From JBBSGC01 sp038254525 (lineage in GTDB: Bacteria > Actinomycetota > Actinomycetes > Propionibacteriales > Nocardioidaceae): a stretch of DNA of 18,326 bases. The stretch spans positions 1 through 18,326 of the forward strand of contig JBBSGC010000028.1 of the NCBI GenBank assembly GCA_038254525.1, written 5' to 3'. Below the pieces are notes generated by a model. The model made no database searches, was not told the DNA's origin, and saw only the letters and a list, made by a program, of their open reading frames with translations. A program made the translations under genes and the position numbers. Below are positions 6,890-14,783 of the stretch, piece by piece (positions within the stretch are counted from its first letter, which is position 1; each line of letters opens with the position of its first letter).

Positions 6890-7387
6890 GTGTCCGCGGT
6901 CGAGGTGAGCTGCCTCGCGGTGAGCGTCGTGCTCGCCGCGGTTGTGCTGGTGCTGCTCAGCCAGTCGCGTCGCTCGCGCCAAGAGCTGCGGCAGCTGCAG
7001 GACTCGGTCGCTGCGCTGACCCGCCAGAGCTCAGTGGCGACCAGCGGCGAGTCGTCGCACCTCGGCGAAGCGCACGGAGCAGAGCGCGACCCTGCGCACA
7101 CCGCCCCACCCCCGGGGCGCCCCGACCAGCTGGTGCTGGTGCCCACGACCGGGCACGTCGTCGAGGCGACGTTGGGTGCACCTCTCGTGCGGGCGGTGGT
7201 GCTCGGCCATGGCCTGCAGCGAGCCCTTCGGCCGGAGAGCCGCGACCGGGTGCGGGCGCTCATGCGCCGGGAGTTCAGCCGTCGCCGCAAGGTCCGCCAA
7301 CGCGCCGGGCGACGCGCCGCCCGCGAGGCGGGCGTGCATGCGCGGTCCACCGGATCCGTGCCATCCGCTGAGGAGGGCTGGTCGTGA
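6890..7387 (+). CDS. Uncharacterised membrane-anchored protein, rarA-alaS interval
   Basis: I do not recognise a named function. The 165-residue product has one N-terminal membrane helix (about 6-23), then R-R-S-R and a predicted coiled-coil stretch (Q-E-L-R-Q-L-Q-D-S-V-A-A-L, about 31-43). A Pro/Ala/Gly-rich linker follows, then a conserved-looking block from about 80 (L-V-L-V-P-T-T-G-H-V-V-E-A-T-L-G). The end is very basic (R-R-E-F-S-R-R-R-K-V-R-Q-R-A-G-R-R). The N-terminus resembles DUF948-type proteins found at this place in other actinobacteria. That is recollection, not a search. GTG 6890 is preceded by AAGG at 6878-6881. A second in-frame GTG at 6905 is possible. The stop overlaps the next gene by 4 nt (GTGA). 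The basic tail could bind nucleic acid or acidic lipids. Confidence 0.75.
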   Translation: MSAVEVSCLAVSVVLAAVVLVLLSQSRRSRQELRQLQDSVAALTRQSSVATSGESSHLGEAHGAERDPAHTAPPPGRPDQLVLVPTTGHVVEATLGAPLVRAVVLGHGLQRALRPESRDRVRALMRREFSRRRKVRQRAGRRAAREAGVHARSTGSVPSAEEGWS

Positions 7388-7707
7388 GCGGCCGGGGCTT
7401 CTGGTTCGTCGTCGGCGCCGGTGCCGGTCTCTATGCGTCGGTTCGCGGCCGACGGCTGGTCTACCGCTGCACACCGGCCGGCTTTGCCGACCAGCTCGCC
7501 GCCGTCGAGGTGGGCGCGCGCGCGTTCGCCGAAGAGGTCCGAACGGGCATGGCCGAGAAGGAGGAGGAGGTCGCCACCGCGCTGCAGCTGCCCCGCGCGG
7601 TGTCGGTCCGGCGGGCCGCCGGGCGAGCTCCTGAGCCGGCGCTCGACGAGTCGCCCCACGCGGGGCCTCGTGCGCTGGCCGCCTCGACCGCCACCCGCTC
7701 CTCCTGA
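7384..7707 (+). CDS. Small uncharacterised protein upstream of alaS (DUF6167-like)
   Basis: This 107-residue product begins M-S-G-R-G-F-W-F-V-V-G-A-G-A-G-L-Y-A-S-V, a short membrane segment or membrane-associated helix. A basic patch R-G-R-R and a predicted helical, acidic region with E-K-E-E-E at about 59-63 follow. The tail is Ala/Pro-rich and looks disordered. It resembles the small proteins annotated DUF6167 at this locus in streptomycetes, again from memory. The GTG start overlaps the previous stop, so the pair is likely made together, and alaS starts 19 nt downstream. The function is unknown. The fixed coupling to its partner suggests a shared membrane complex. Confidence 0.72.
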   Translation: MSGRGFWFVVGAGAGLYASVRGRRLVYRCTPAGFADQLAAVEVGARAFAEEVRTGMAEKEEEVATALQLPRAVSVRRAAGRAPEPALDESPHAGPRALAASTATRSS

Positions 7708-7726
7708 CCTGTGTTGGAGATTCCCG

Positions 7727-10399
7727 ATGCAAACCGCTGAGATCCGGCGGCGCTTTCTCGCGCACTTCGAGAACGCCGACCACACCGTCGTACCGTCGGC
7801 ATCCTTGCTGTTCGACGACCCAAACCTGTTGTTCGTGGCCGCCGGCATGGTGCCGTTCGTGCCCTACTTCACCGGGCAGCAGACCCCGCCGTACAAGCGT
7901 GCGGTGAGCGTGCAGAAGTGCCTGCGGACCACCGACATCGAGGAGGTCGGCAAGACCTCCAGGCACGGGACCTTCTTCCAGATGAACGGCAACTTCTCCT
8001 TTGGCGACTACTTCAAGCGCGAGGCGATCGGCTTAGCGTGGCCGCTGCTCATCACGTCGGTCGACGAGGGCGGCCTTGGTCTTGACCCGAACCGGATCTG
8101 GGTCACCGTCTTCCTCGACGACGACGAGGCGGCCGGTCTGTGGCGCGACGTGGCCGGTCTGCCTGAGGAGCGGATCCAACGCCGGGGGATGGCCGACAAC
8201 TTCTGGTCGATGGGCATCCCGGGGCCGTGCGGCCCGAGCAGCGAGATCTTCTACGACCGTGGTCCGCAGTACGGGCCTGACGGCGGCCCGGTCGTCGACG
8301 AGGACCGCTTCGTGGAGATCTGGAACCTCGTCTTCATGCAGAACGAGCGCGGGCCGGGGTCGGGCAAGGAGGACTTCGCGATCCTCGGCGAGCTGCCGGC
8401 GAAGAACATCGACACCGGCATGGGTCTCGAGCGGGTCGCGTACATCCTTCAGGGCAAGGACAACCTGTACGAGATCGACGAGGTCTACCCGGTCATCGCG
8501 ACGGCAGCAGAGCTGTCCGGCAAGACGTACGGAGCCGACCTCGGCGACGACGTGCGCTTCCGGGTAGTCGCCGACCACGTGCGCAGTGCGCTGATGCTGA
8601 TCGGCGACGGCGTCACCCCGGGCAACGAGAGCCGCGGCTACGTGCTACGCCGGCTGCTGCGGCGTGCGGTCCGTTCGATGAAGCTGCTGGATGTCGAGCA
8701 CGCGGCGCTGCCCCAGCTGCTCCCGGTCAGCATGGCGGTGATGAAACGGTCCTATCCCCAGCTCGAGCGGGACTTCGCGCGGATCTCCTCGATCGCGTAT
8801 GCCGAGGAGGAGCTCTTCACGCAGACCCTGCGAGCCGGGACGCAGATCTTCGACCTGGCCGCGGGTCAGACCAAGGCTGCCGGGTCCGCGCAGCTGTCGG
8901 GCGCCGAGGCGTTCCAGCTGCACGACACGTACGGGTTCCCGATCGACCTGACCTTGGAGATGGCCGCGGAGCAGGGGCTACAGGTCGACGCCGAGGGCTT
9001 CCGGGCGCTGATGGCCGAGCAACGGGCGCGCGCCAAAGCCGACGCGCTGGCGAAGAAGGGCCGGCACGCCGACACCGGCGCCTACCGCAGCATCCTCGAA
9101 GCGTCGGGGCCCACGGTGTGGCTGGCCTACTCCACCCTGGACACGCCGTCTCGAGTGGTCGCGGCGCTGCGCGAGGGCGCACCGGCCGCCGAGCTCGGCG
9201 CGGGCGCCGTCGGCGAGCTGGTGCTGGACCGCACCCCGTTCTATGCCGAGTCCGGCGGGCAGAACGCCGACGCCGGCGAGCTGAGCTGGGACGGTGGGCG
9301 GGCCGAGGTGCTGGACGTGCAGCGGCCGATCCGTGGGCTGGTCACCCATCAGGTCCGCGTGCTCGAAGGCAGCCTGCACCCCGGCACGGACCTGCTGGCG
9401 CAGGTCGACGCCGAGTGGCGGCTGGGCGCCTGCCAGGCGCACAGCGGAACCCACATCGTGCACGCGGCGCTGCGCCAGGTGCTTGGCCCGACGGCGCTGC
9501 AGAGCGGCTCCTACAACCGGCCGGGCTACCTGCGGCTCGACTTCGGCTGGATGAGGGCGCTGAGCTCCGGTGAGCTGCACGAGGTCGAGGCGGTCGCCAA
9601 CCGGGCGCTGCGCGCCGACCTGCCCGTTTCGGCCGCCGAGATGCCGCTCGCTCAGGCGCAGGCGCTGGGCGCGCTCGCGCTGTTCGGTGAGACCTACGGC
9701 GACCTGGTCCGGGTGGTCGAGATCGGCGGCCCGTGGTCGCGTGAGCTGTGCGGTGGCACGCACGTGTCCCACTCCAGTCAGGTGGGCACGCTGGTGCTCA
9801 CCTCCGACTCCTCGGTGGGAGCCGGCAACCGACGGCTCGAGGCGCTCACCGGCGTCGAGGGCTTCTCCTACCTCGCGCGCGAACGCGACCTCGTCCGCCA
9901 GCTGGCCGCGTTGGTCAAGGTGCGCGGCGAGGAGCTGCCCGACCGGGTCTCGGACCTCGTCGAGCGGCTACGCGCGGTCGAGAAGGAGCTCGAGCGCACC
10001 CGGGTCGCCGCGCTGCTATCTGCCGCCGGCGAGCTCGCCGGGAGCGCCACGGACCTCAGTGGGGTGGCTGTCGTCGGACACCACGCCCCCGCCGGCGCCG
10101 GAGCAGGGGACGTCCGCAAGCTGGCCCTCGACGTGCGCGGTCGACTCGGTGAGCGCGCCAGCGTGGTCAGTGTGGTCGGGTCCGACGCCGGTCGCGCCTC
10201 GGTCGTCGTGGCGGTCAACGAGCCAGCCCGTACGCGGGGTCTGTCGGCCAACGAGCTGGTCAAGCTTGCCGCCGGCGTGCTCGGTGGCAGCGGAGGCGGC
10301 AAGGACGACATCGCGCAAGGCGGTGGTCCAGATTCCTCGGCGGCCGAGGAGGCGCTACGCCGCGTGGCGCAGGCGGTGGCCGAGCAGGTCGGTGCCTGA
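7727..10399 (+). CDS. alaS: Alanine-tRNA ligase
   Basis: This 890-residue class II aminoacyl-tRNA synthetase charges tRNA-Ala and edits mischarged Ser/Gly-tRNA. The catalytic domain is recognised by G-T-F-F-Q-M-N-G-N-F-S-F-G-D-Y-F. The editing domain carries the zinc motifs H572-x3-H576 (H-S-G-T-H) and C675-x3-H679 (C-G-G-T-H). The C-terminal C-Ala domain ends in G-G-x-A-x-x-A-Q-G-G-G-like sequence (D-I-A-Q-G-G-G-P-D-S-S), which is usual for the family. The length is normal. ATG 7727 was chosen because GGAGA (7716-7720) lies 6 nt upstream and the protein then starts with the conserved M-Q-T-A-E-I-R-R-R-F. The open frame runs further upstream to 7421 but only overlaps the previous gene. It ends 3 nt before ruvX. 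Confidence 0.98.
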   Translation: MQTAEIRRRFLAHFENADHTVVPSASLLFDDPNLLFVAAGMVPFVPYFTGQQTPPYKRAVSVQKCLRTTDIEEVGKTSRHGTFFQMNGNFSFGDYFKREAIGLAWPLLITSVDEGGLGLDPNRIWVTVFLDDDEAAGLWRDVAGLPEERIQRRGMADNFWSMGIPGPCGPSSEIFYDRGPQYGPDGGPVVDEDRFVEIWNLVFMQNERGPGSGKEDFAILGELPAKNIDTGMGLERVAYILQGKDNLYEIDEVYPVIATAAELSGKTYGADLGDDVRFRVVADHVRSALMLIGDGVTPGNESRGYVLRRLLRRAVRSMKLLDVEHAALPQLLPVSMAVMKRSYPQLERDFARISSIAYAEEELFTQTLRAGTQIFDLAAGQTKAAGSAQLSGAEAFQLHDTYGFPIDLTLEMAAEQGLQVDAEGFRALMAEQRARAKADALAKKGRHADTGAYRSILEASGPTVWLAYSTLDTPSRVVAALREGAPAAELGAGAVGELVLDRTPFYAESGGQNADAGELSWDGGRAEVLDVQRPIRGLVTHQVRVLEGSLHPGTDLLAQVDAEWRLGACQAHSGTHIVHAALRQVLGPTALQSGSYNRPGYLRLDFGWMRALSSGELHEVEAVANRALRADLPVSAAEMPLAQAQALGALALFGETYGDLVRVVEIGGPWSRELCGGTHVSHSSQVGTLVLTSDSSVGAGNRRLEALTGVEGFSYLARERDLVRQLAALVKVRGEELPDRVSDLVERLRAVEKELERTRVAALLSAAGELAGSATDLSGVAVVGHHAPAGAGAGDVRKLALDVRGRLGERASVVSVVGSDAGRASVVVAVNEPARTRGLSANELVKLAAGVLGGSGGGKDDIAQGGGPDSSAAEEALRRVAQAVAEQVGA

Positions 10400-10402
10400 G
10401 CG

Positions 10403-10861
10403 GTGCGGACCGGGCGCAGGCTCGGCGTCGACGTCGGTGACGTGCGGATCGGCGTGGCGCTGAGCGACCCCGGTGGCCTGCTCGCCACGCCGCTGGAGAC
10501 GGTCAGCGCCGCATCGGGCTCCACGCAGCGGCTGGTGGAGTTGGCCCGGCAGCACGAGGTGATCGAGCTGGTGGTCGGGCTCCCCGTGTCGTTGTCGGGG
10601 CGGGAGGGTCCGGCCGCGGCCAAGGTGAGGTCGTATGCTGCGCAACTGGCAAGAGCGGCCCGCCCGCTGCAGGTGCGGTTGGTCGATGAGCGGCTGACCA
10701 CCGTGACCGCCGAGCGGGTGCTGCGGGAACGGGGGAGGAAGGGGCAACGACGTCGCGCCGTCGTCGACCAGGTGGCGGCGGTGGAGATCCTGCAAGCAGC
10801 CCTGGATGCGGAGCGCACCTCCGGTGCGCCCGGTGAGACCCTGGATGTGGACGCGCCGTGA
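10403..10861 (+). CDS. ruvX: RuvX/YqgF family pre-16S rRNA nuclease
   Basis: This 152-residue RNase H-fold protein is linked to 5' processing of 16S rRNA and, in older annotation, to Holliday junction resolution. The first acidic residue lies in G-V-D-V-G-D-V-R-I-G-V-A (D10). The second conserved block is G-L-P-V-S-L-S-G-R-E-G, the third V-D-E-R-L-T-T-V-T-A, and the C-terminal acidic site D-Q-V-A-A-V-E-I-L-Q. Length is typical. The GTG start follows the alaS stop by 3 nt, and the stop overlaps the mltG start (GTGA). The alaS-ruvX-mltG order is widely conserved, which supports the call. Confidence 0.95.
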   Translation: MRTGRRLGVDVGDVRIGVALSDPGGLLATPLETVSAASGSTQRLVELARQHEVIELVVGLPVSLSGREGPAAAKVRSYAAQLARAARPLQVRLVDERLTTVTAERVLRERGRKGQRRRAVVDQVAAVEILQAALDAERTSGAPGETLDVDAP

Positions 10862-11985
10862 CCGAGATCAGCACGCCCGAGGCCCCGCCGTCGCCGGGCC
10901 CCCCCGAGCACGCATATCGGTGGCGGGGCTGCCTGGCCGCCCTGGTGGCGCTGGCGGTGATCGTGGGCGGCTCCTACTTCGTGTTCAGCAAGGGCGTCCA
11001 GTTCGTGCAGGACCACTTCGGGTCCAGTCCGTCGGACTACGCCGGCGCCGGCTCGGGGTCGGTCAGCGTGACCATCCCGCACGGCTCGAGCGGCGCCCAG
11101 ATCGCCTCCCTGCTCGAGCAGAAGGGCGTGGTGGCCAGCGCCGGCGCCTTCGTCGAGGCGGTCGCCGCCGACTCCCACGGCAACTCGATCCAGTCGGGTA
11201 CCTACTCGCTTCGCAGGCACATGTCGGCGCACGCGGCGTTGGTGCTGCTACTCAAGGGGCCAGGAGGCAACGGCATCCCGGTCACGATCCCCGAAGGCCT
11301 CACCGCGGCGCAGGTTGCCCAGACGGTCGCGAAGGCGACCTCCATCTCGAAGGCTGACCTGACGGCGGCGTTGCACAAGCCCTCGGCGCTCGGGCTTCCC
11401 GGCTACGCACATCACCAGGTCGAGGGCTACCTCTACCCGGCGACGTACCTGGTTCCTCGCCAGGCCACGGCGACGCAGGTGCTGACGATGATGGTCGACA
11501 AGTTCCTCCAGGTGGCCAAGGACGACGGCCTCGTCGGCAAGGCGCACCAGCTGGGCATCAGCCCCCACGACATCGTCACCATCGCCAGCCTCGTGCAGGC
11601 CGAGGCCCGCCGCACGCAGGACTTCGGCAAGGTCGCGCGGGTCATCGAGAACCGCGACAAGATCGGCATGGCCTTGCAGCTGGACTCGACGGTCCACTAC
11701 GCCGCCGGCCTGACCGGCAACGGCGACGTGTACACCACGCAGGAGCAGCGCAACCTGGACTCTCCCTACAACACGTACAAGTATCCGGGCCTGCCGCCCG
11801 GAGCGATCGGCTCACCGGGGGCCACCGCTTTCCAGGCCGCCCTGCAACCCCCGTCCGGCAAGTGGCTCTACTTCGTCACCGTCAACCTGAAGACCGGCAA
11901 GACGCTGTTCACCGCCTCCTACATCCAGCACCTGGCGAACGTGCAGAAGGCGCGCCAGTACTGCCTCACCAGCAAGCTGTGCTGA
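10858..11985 (+). CDS. mltG: Endolytic peptidoglycan transglycosylase MltG (YceG-like)
   Basis: This is a 375-residue membrane-anchored enzyme that cuts nascent glycan strands and limits their length. A short cytoplasmic tail rich in Pro is followed by one transmembrane helix at about 24-44, then the extracytoplasmic YceG domain. The catalytic glutamate is most likely E249 in A-S-L-V-Q-A-E-A. The family block S-P-Y-N-T-Y-K-Y-P-G-L-P-P-G-A-I follows at about 302-317. A LysM-like subdomain (residues 60-120, V-T-I-P-H-G-S-S-G-A-Q-I) fits the family. The GTG start overlaps the ruvX stop. Two C-terminal cysteines (Y-C-L-T-S-K-L-C) lie outside the membrane and might pair. The call is firm. Confidence 0.95.
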   Translation: MTEISTPEAPPSPGPPEHAYRWRGCLAALVALAVIVGGSYFVFSKGVQFVQDHFGSSPSDYAGAGSGSVSVTIPHGSSGAQIASLLEQKGVVASAGAFVEAVAADSHGNSIQSGTYSLRRHMSAHAALVLLLKGPGGNGIPVTIPEGLTAAQVAQTVAKATSISKADLTAALHKPSALGLPGYAHHQVEGYLYPATYLVPRQATATQVLTMMVDKFLQVAKDDGLVGKAHQLGISPHDIVTIASLVQAEARRTQDFGKVARVIENRDKIGMALQLDSTVHYAAGLTGNGDVYTTQEQRNLDSPYNTYKYPGLPPGAIGSPGATAFQAALQPPSGKWLYFVTVNLKTGKTLFTASYIQHLANVQKARQYCLTSKLC

Positions 11986-12021
11986 GCTGCCGGTCAGCGA
12001 GGCCGGCCCGGTGACGAGCCG

Positions 12022-12828
12022 GTGACCCGCTGCGGGGTGCTCGGACGGCCGGTCCGGCACTCGCTGTCGCCGGTGCTGCATCGCGCCGCCTACGCGGCCC
12101 TGGGACTGGACTGGGACTACACCGCCCACGAGGTCGACGAGGGGCAGCTCGCGAGGTTCGTGCGCGGTTGCGACGCCTCCTGGCGAGGGCTGTCGCTGAC
12201 GATGCCGCTCAAGCGCGCGGTGCTTCCGCTGTTCGACGAGGTCACGCCGGTCGTACGCCTGGTGGGGGCCGCCAACACGCTCGTGTTCGACGCGGGCCGG
12301 CGAAGGGGTGACAACACCGACGTCGGTGGGGTCGCGGCGGCTCTGGCCGAGGCCGGTGTCCGAGATGTCGAGTCGGCGCTGGTGCTCGGCGCCGGCGCGA
12401 CGGCGGCCTCCGCCGTGGTCGCGCTGGCCGCCGCCGGCCTGCGCCGGGTCGAGCTCGCGGCCCGCGACGTCACCCGCGCGGCCCCCACCGCTGAGCTTTG
12501 CCGAGCGCTGGGGCTCAAGGTGACCGTGTCGCCGCTGAGCGGGAAGCTAGGGGCGCCGGTGGAGCTCGTGCTCTCCACGGTGCCCGCGTCCGCTGCCGCG
12601 GTGGTGTCCGACGACCTGCTGCACGCGGCGCGGGCGGTCTTCGACGTCGTCTACGACCCGTGGCCGTCGCCGCTGCTGGCTCGGGCCGCCGCCGGGGTCG
12701 TGACGCTCACCGGCATCGACCTGCTCGCCCATCAGGCCGGCTTGCAGGTGGTTGCGATGACCGGACAGGCGGTGCCTGTGGACGTGCTGCGTGCCGCTGC
12801 GACCGCAGCACTAGAGTCGCGCGGGTGA
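12022..12828 (+). CDS. aroE: Shikimate dehydrogenase (NADP+)
   Basis: This 268-residue enzyme reduces 3-dehydroshikimate to shikimate. The substrate-binding start C-G-V-L-G-x-P-V-x-H-S-L-S-P-V-L-H lies at 4-20, with S14 and S16 as shikimate contacts. Catalytic K64 is in L-T-M-P-L-K and D100 in D-N-T-D-V-G-G. The nucleotide-binding loop is V-L-G-A-G-A-T-A-A-S at about 120. The loop that normally binds the NADP phosphate is R-D-V-T-R-A. The GTG start lies 36 nt after mltG and has no good Shine-Dalgarno. It was chosen because the conserved core begins at residue 4. The stop overlaps the prepilin peptidase start by 4 nt. Confidence 0.95.
   Translation: MTRCGVLGRPVRHSLSPVLHRAAYAALGLDWDYTAHEVDEGQLARFVRGCDASWRGLSLTMPLKRAVLPLFDEVTPVVRLVGAANTLVFDAGRRRGDNTDVGGVAAALAEAGVRDVESALVLGAGATAASAVVALAAAGLRRVELAARDVTRAAPTAELCRALGLKVTVSPLSGKLGAPVELVLSTVPASAAAVVSDDLLHAARAVFDVVYDPWPSPLLARAAAGVVTLTGIDLLAHQAGLQVVAMTGQAVPVDVLRAAATAALESRG
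12812..12824 (+). promoter_or_regulatory. Possible internal -10 box before the prepilin peptidase gene
   Basis: TAGAGT (12812-12817) fits the actinobacterial -10 pattern TAnnnT and lies 7 nt before the GTG start at 12825, the spacing of a leaderless transcript. It is inside the aroE coding end. I see no clear -35 element at 17-18 nt, so this is tentative. Confidence 0.28.
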
Positions 12829-13532
12829 CGCTCGACGCGCTGGGCGGGGCTGTGCTGCCCACCGCCGCCGCGGCCGTTGCGGCCGGCGCGCTCGTCTGGC
12901 CCGCCCCTGCCGTGATCGCCGCCCTGCCCGAACCCGAGCAGGCCGCCGAGGACAAGACCCCCTACACCGAGCTCGGCCGGACCAGGCAGCTGCGCCACCG
13001 GCTGGCCGTCGCGGCCGCGTTGGCCGCCGGCAGCGTCGGGGCAGTGCTCGGCTGGGATCCAGCACTGGCGGCGTGGGCCTATGTCTGCGCCGTCGGCGTC
13101 GTCTTGTCGTTCATCGACTGGCGGACCTCGTTGCTGCCGTTTCGGCTGGTGGCGCCGTCGTACGGCGTCGTCGCGGGCTGCGTGGGCTTCGCGGCACTGG
13201 TGGCCCGCAACGCCGGTCTGGCCGAGCGGGCCGCAGCCGGCTGGCTCGGGGCGTACGCGCTGTTCGCGTTGATGTGGGTGGTCTACCGCAAGGGCATCGG
13301 CTACGGCGACGTCCGCCTGTCCGGCGTCCTGGGGATGGCGTTGGCGCTGGTCGGGTGGCCGGCGCTGCTGGTGGGCCTGTACTCCGGGTTCCTGTTCGGC
13401 GCAGTCGGTGGCGGGCTGCTCGCGCTGGTCGGCAAGGTGGACCGCAAGGGCTACCCCTTCGGACCGTTCATGGTTGCCGGCGCCTGGTTCGGTGTGGTCA
13501 GCGGGCCGCTGGTGTCCAGCTGGCTGGGCTGA
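12825..13532 (+). CDS. Prepilin peptidase, A24 family, without methylase domain
   Basis: This 235-residue polytopic membrane protein has about six or seven hydrophobic segments. The two catalytic aspartates of the A24 (TadV/PilD-like) aspartic proteases are visible: D98 in F-I-D-W-R-T-S-L-L-P, and D162 in G-Y-G-D-V-R-L-S-G, a variant of GxGDxK with Arg for Lys. Such enzymes remove the leader of type IV pilin-like subunits at the inner membrane face. The N-terminal cytoplasmic N-methyltransferase domain and its zinc cysteines, present in PilD, are absent. About 35 residues of charged linker replace it (E-P-E-Q-A-A-E-D-K). The GTG start overlaps the aroE stop. No pilin or secretion genes are in the window. 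The position between aroE and aroC is shared with other actinobacteria, so its substrates are presumably encoded elsewhere. Confidence 0.88.
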   Translation: MTLDALGGAVLPTAAAAVAAGALVWPAPAVIAALPEPEQAAEDKTPYTELGRTRQLRHRLAVAAALAAGSVGAVLGWDPALAAWAYVCAVGVVLSFIDWRTSLLPFRLVAPSYGVVAGCVGFAALVARNAGLAERAAAGWLGAYALFALMWVVYRKGIGYGDVRLSGVLGMALALVGWPALLVGLYSGFLFGAVGGGLLALVGKVDRKGYPFGPFMVAGAWFGVVSGPLVSSWLG

Positions 13533-13561
13533 CCGAGTTCGTCGGGCGGCGCCCGGGGCTG

Positions 13562-13604
13562 TTGACCAGGGAGCCGGTGCGAGGTGGCGTGAAACACTGA
13601 CCGC
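13562..13604 (+). promoter_or_regulatory. Possible promoter upstream of aroC
   Basis: TTGACC (13562-13567) resembles a -35 box. TGGCGT at 13585-13590 follows after 17 nt. Alternatively, AACACT at 13593-13598 lies 6 nt before the ATG and could serve a leaderless transcript. Neither -10 fits TAnnnT fully. A 5-bp hairpin (CGGGC 13543-13547, GCCCG 13551-13555) just upstream could end the preceding unit. There is no well-placed Shine-Dalgarno before aroC. The 72-nt gap is the only sizeable break inside the aro cluster, which supports a promoter here. Confidence 0.3.
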
Positions 13605-14783
13605 ATGCTGCGCTGGTTGACCGCGGGGGAGTCGCACGGGCCCGCGCTGGTCGCCGTCCTCGAGGGCCTCCCCGCTGGCGTTGCGGTCACCAGCGGCGAC
13701 ATCAGCGCGGCCCTCGCGCGGCGCCGCCTGGGCTACGGCCGCGGTGCCCGGATGGGCTTCGAGGCCGACGAGCTCGAGGTGGTGGGCGGGGTCCGCCATG
13801 GCCGCACGCTCGGCAGTCCCGTCGCGCTGCGGATCGCCAACAGCGAGTGGCCCCGGTGGGACAAGGTGATGGCCGCTGACCCCGTCGGCGCCGCCGAGCT
13901 CGAAGGCCTTGCCCGCGGCGCCCCGCTCACCCGTCCCCGGCCCGGTCACGCCGACCTGGTGGGGATGCAGAAGTACGGCTTCACGGAGGCGCGACCGGTG
14001 CTGGAACGGGCCAGCGCCCGCGAGACGGCGGCCCGGGTGGCGCTCGGGGCGGTCGCCGCCAACTTCCTCGACCAGGCCGGGAGTGTCGCCGTGCTCAGCC
14101 ACGTGGTCGAGCTGGGAACGGTGCGAGCGCCTGCCGGGGTCGTGCCCACCGCCGCTGACGTCGACCGCATCGACGCCCACGCGCTGCGCTGCCTTGACCC
14201 CGAGACCGGTGCGGCGATGGTCGCTGAGGTCGACGCGGCGAAGCGGGAGGGCGACACCCTCGGTGGCGTCGTGGAGGTGGTGGTGACCGGCCTGCCGCCG
14301 GGGCTCGGCAGTCACGTGCACTGGGACCGCCGCCTCGATTCCCGGCTGGCTGCCGCGCTGATGGGCGTGCAGGCGATCAAGGGCGTCGAGGTCGGCGACG
14401 GTTTCCAGCTGGCGCGCACCCGAGGTTCGCAGGCGCACGACGAGATAGTCGTCGGCGATGACGGTATCCGTCGCGCGTCAGGTCACTCGGGCGGCACCGA
14501 GGGCGGCATGTCGACCGGCGAGACGCTGCGCGTCCGAGCCGCGATGAAGCCGATCTCGACGGTGCCCCGGGCACTGCGCACCGTGGACGTCGCGACCGGG
14601 GAACCCGCCGTCGCGCACCACCAGCGCTCGGATGTCTGTGCGGTCCCGGCGGCCGGTGTCGTCGCGGAGGCAATGGTCGCCCTCGTGGTCGCCGATGCGT
14701 TCCTGGAGAAGTTTGGCGGGGACTCGCTCGCCGAGACGGCCCGCAACCGGGCGTCCTACCTCGACTCGCTGGCGTTCCGGTGA
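13605..14783 (+). CDS. aroC: Chorismate synthase
   Basis: This 392-residue FMN-dependent enzyme converts EPSP to chorismate, the last shikimate step. Signatures are G-E-S-H-G-P-A (8-14) with conserved H11, the arginine block R-R-R-L-G-Y-G-R-G-A-R-M, R-P-G-H-A-D-L-V-G-M-Q-K-Y with H115, and the C-terminal H-S-G-G-T-E-G-G-M-S-T-G-E. Also seen is K-P-I-S-T-V-P. Length is normal for the family. ATG 13605 gives the conserved M-L-R-W-L-T-A-G-E-S-H-G start. The stop overlaps the aroK start by 4 nt (GTGA), so aroC, aroK and aroB form a tightly coupled run. Confidence 0.98.
   Translation: MLRWLTAGESHGPALVAVLEGLPAGVAVTSGDISAALARRRLGYGRGARMGFEADELEVVGGVRHGRTLGSPVALRIANSEWPRWDKVMAADPVGAAELEGLARGAPLTRPRPGHADLVGMQKYGFTEARPVLERASARETAARVALGAVAANFLDQAGSVAVLSHVVELGTVRAPAGVVPTAADVDRIDAHALRCLDPETGAAMVAEVDAAKREGDTLGGVVEVVVTGLPPGLGSHVHWDRRLDSRLAAALMGVQAIKGVEVGDGFQLARTRGSQAHDEIVVGDDGIRRASGHSGGTEGGMSTGETLRVRAAMKPISTVPRALRTVDVATGEPAVAHHQRSDVCAVPAAGVVAEAMVALVVADAFLEKFGGDSLAETARNRASYLDSLAFR

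Noticed and set aside
7421..7726. alaS frame open further upstream to 7421
   Set aside because: The extra 102 residues overlap the preceding gene, are Arg/Pro/Ser-rich and precede the conserved AlaS N-terminus. ATG 7727 has GGAGA 6 nt upstream.
5506..7848. 780-residue open frame on the - strand
   Set aside because: It covers rarA, the membrane pair and the alaS start in antisense. It is rich in Arg, Pro, Gly and Gln without domain motifs. Long antisense frames are expected at this GC content.
9868..11232. 454-residue open frame on the - strand
   Set aside because: It is antisense to alaS, ruvX and mltG, and very rich in Ser, Thr, Arg and Pro, a frame effect of GC-rich third positions.
12732..14438. 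568-residue open frame on the - strand
   Set aside because: It is antisense to the prepilin peptidase and aroC, both of which have clear family motifs. Its composition is that of a shadow frame (His, Arg, Gln, Pro).
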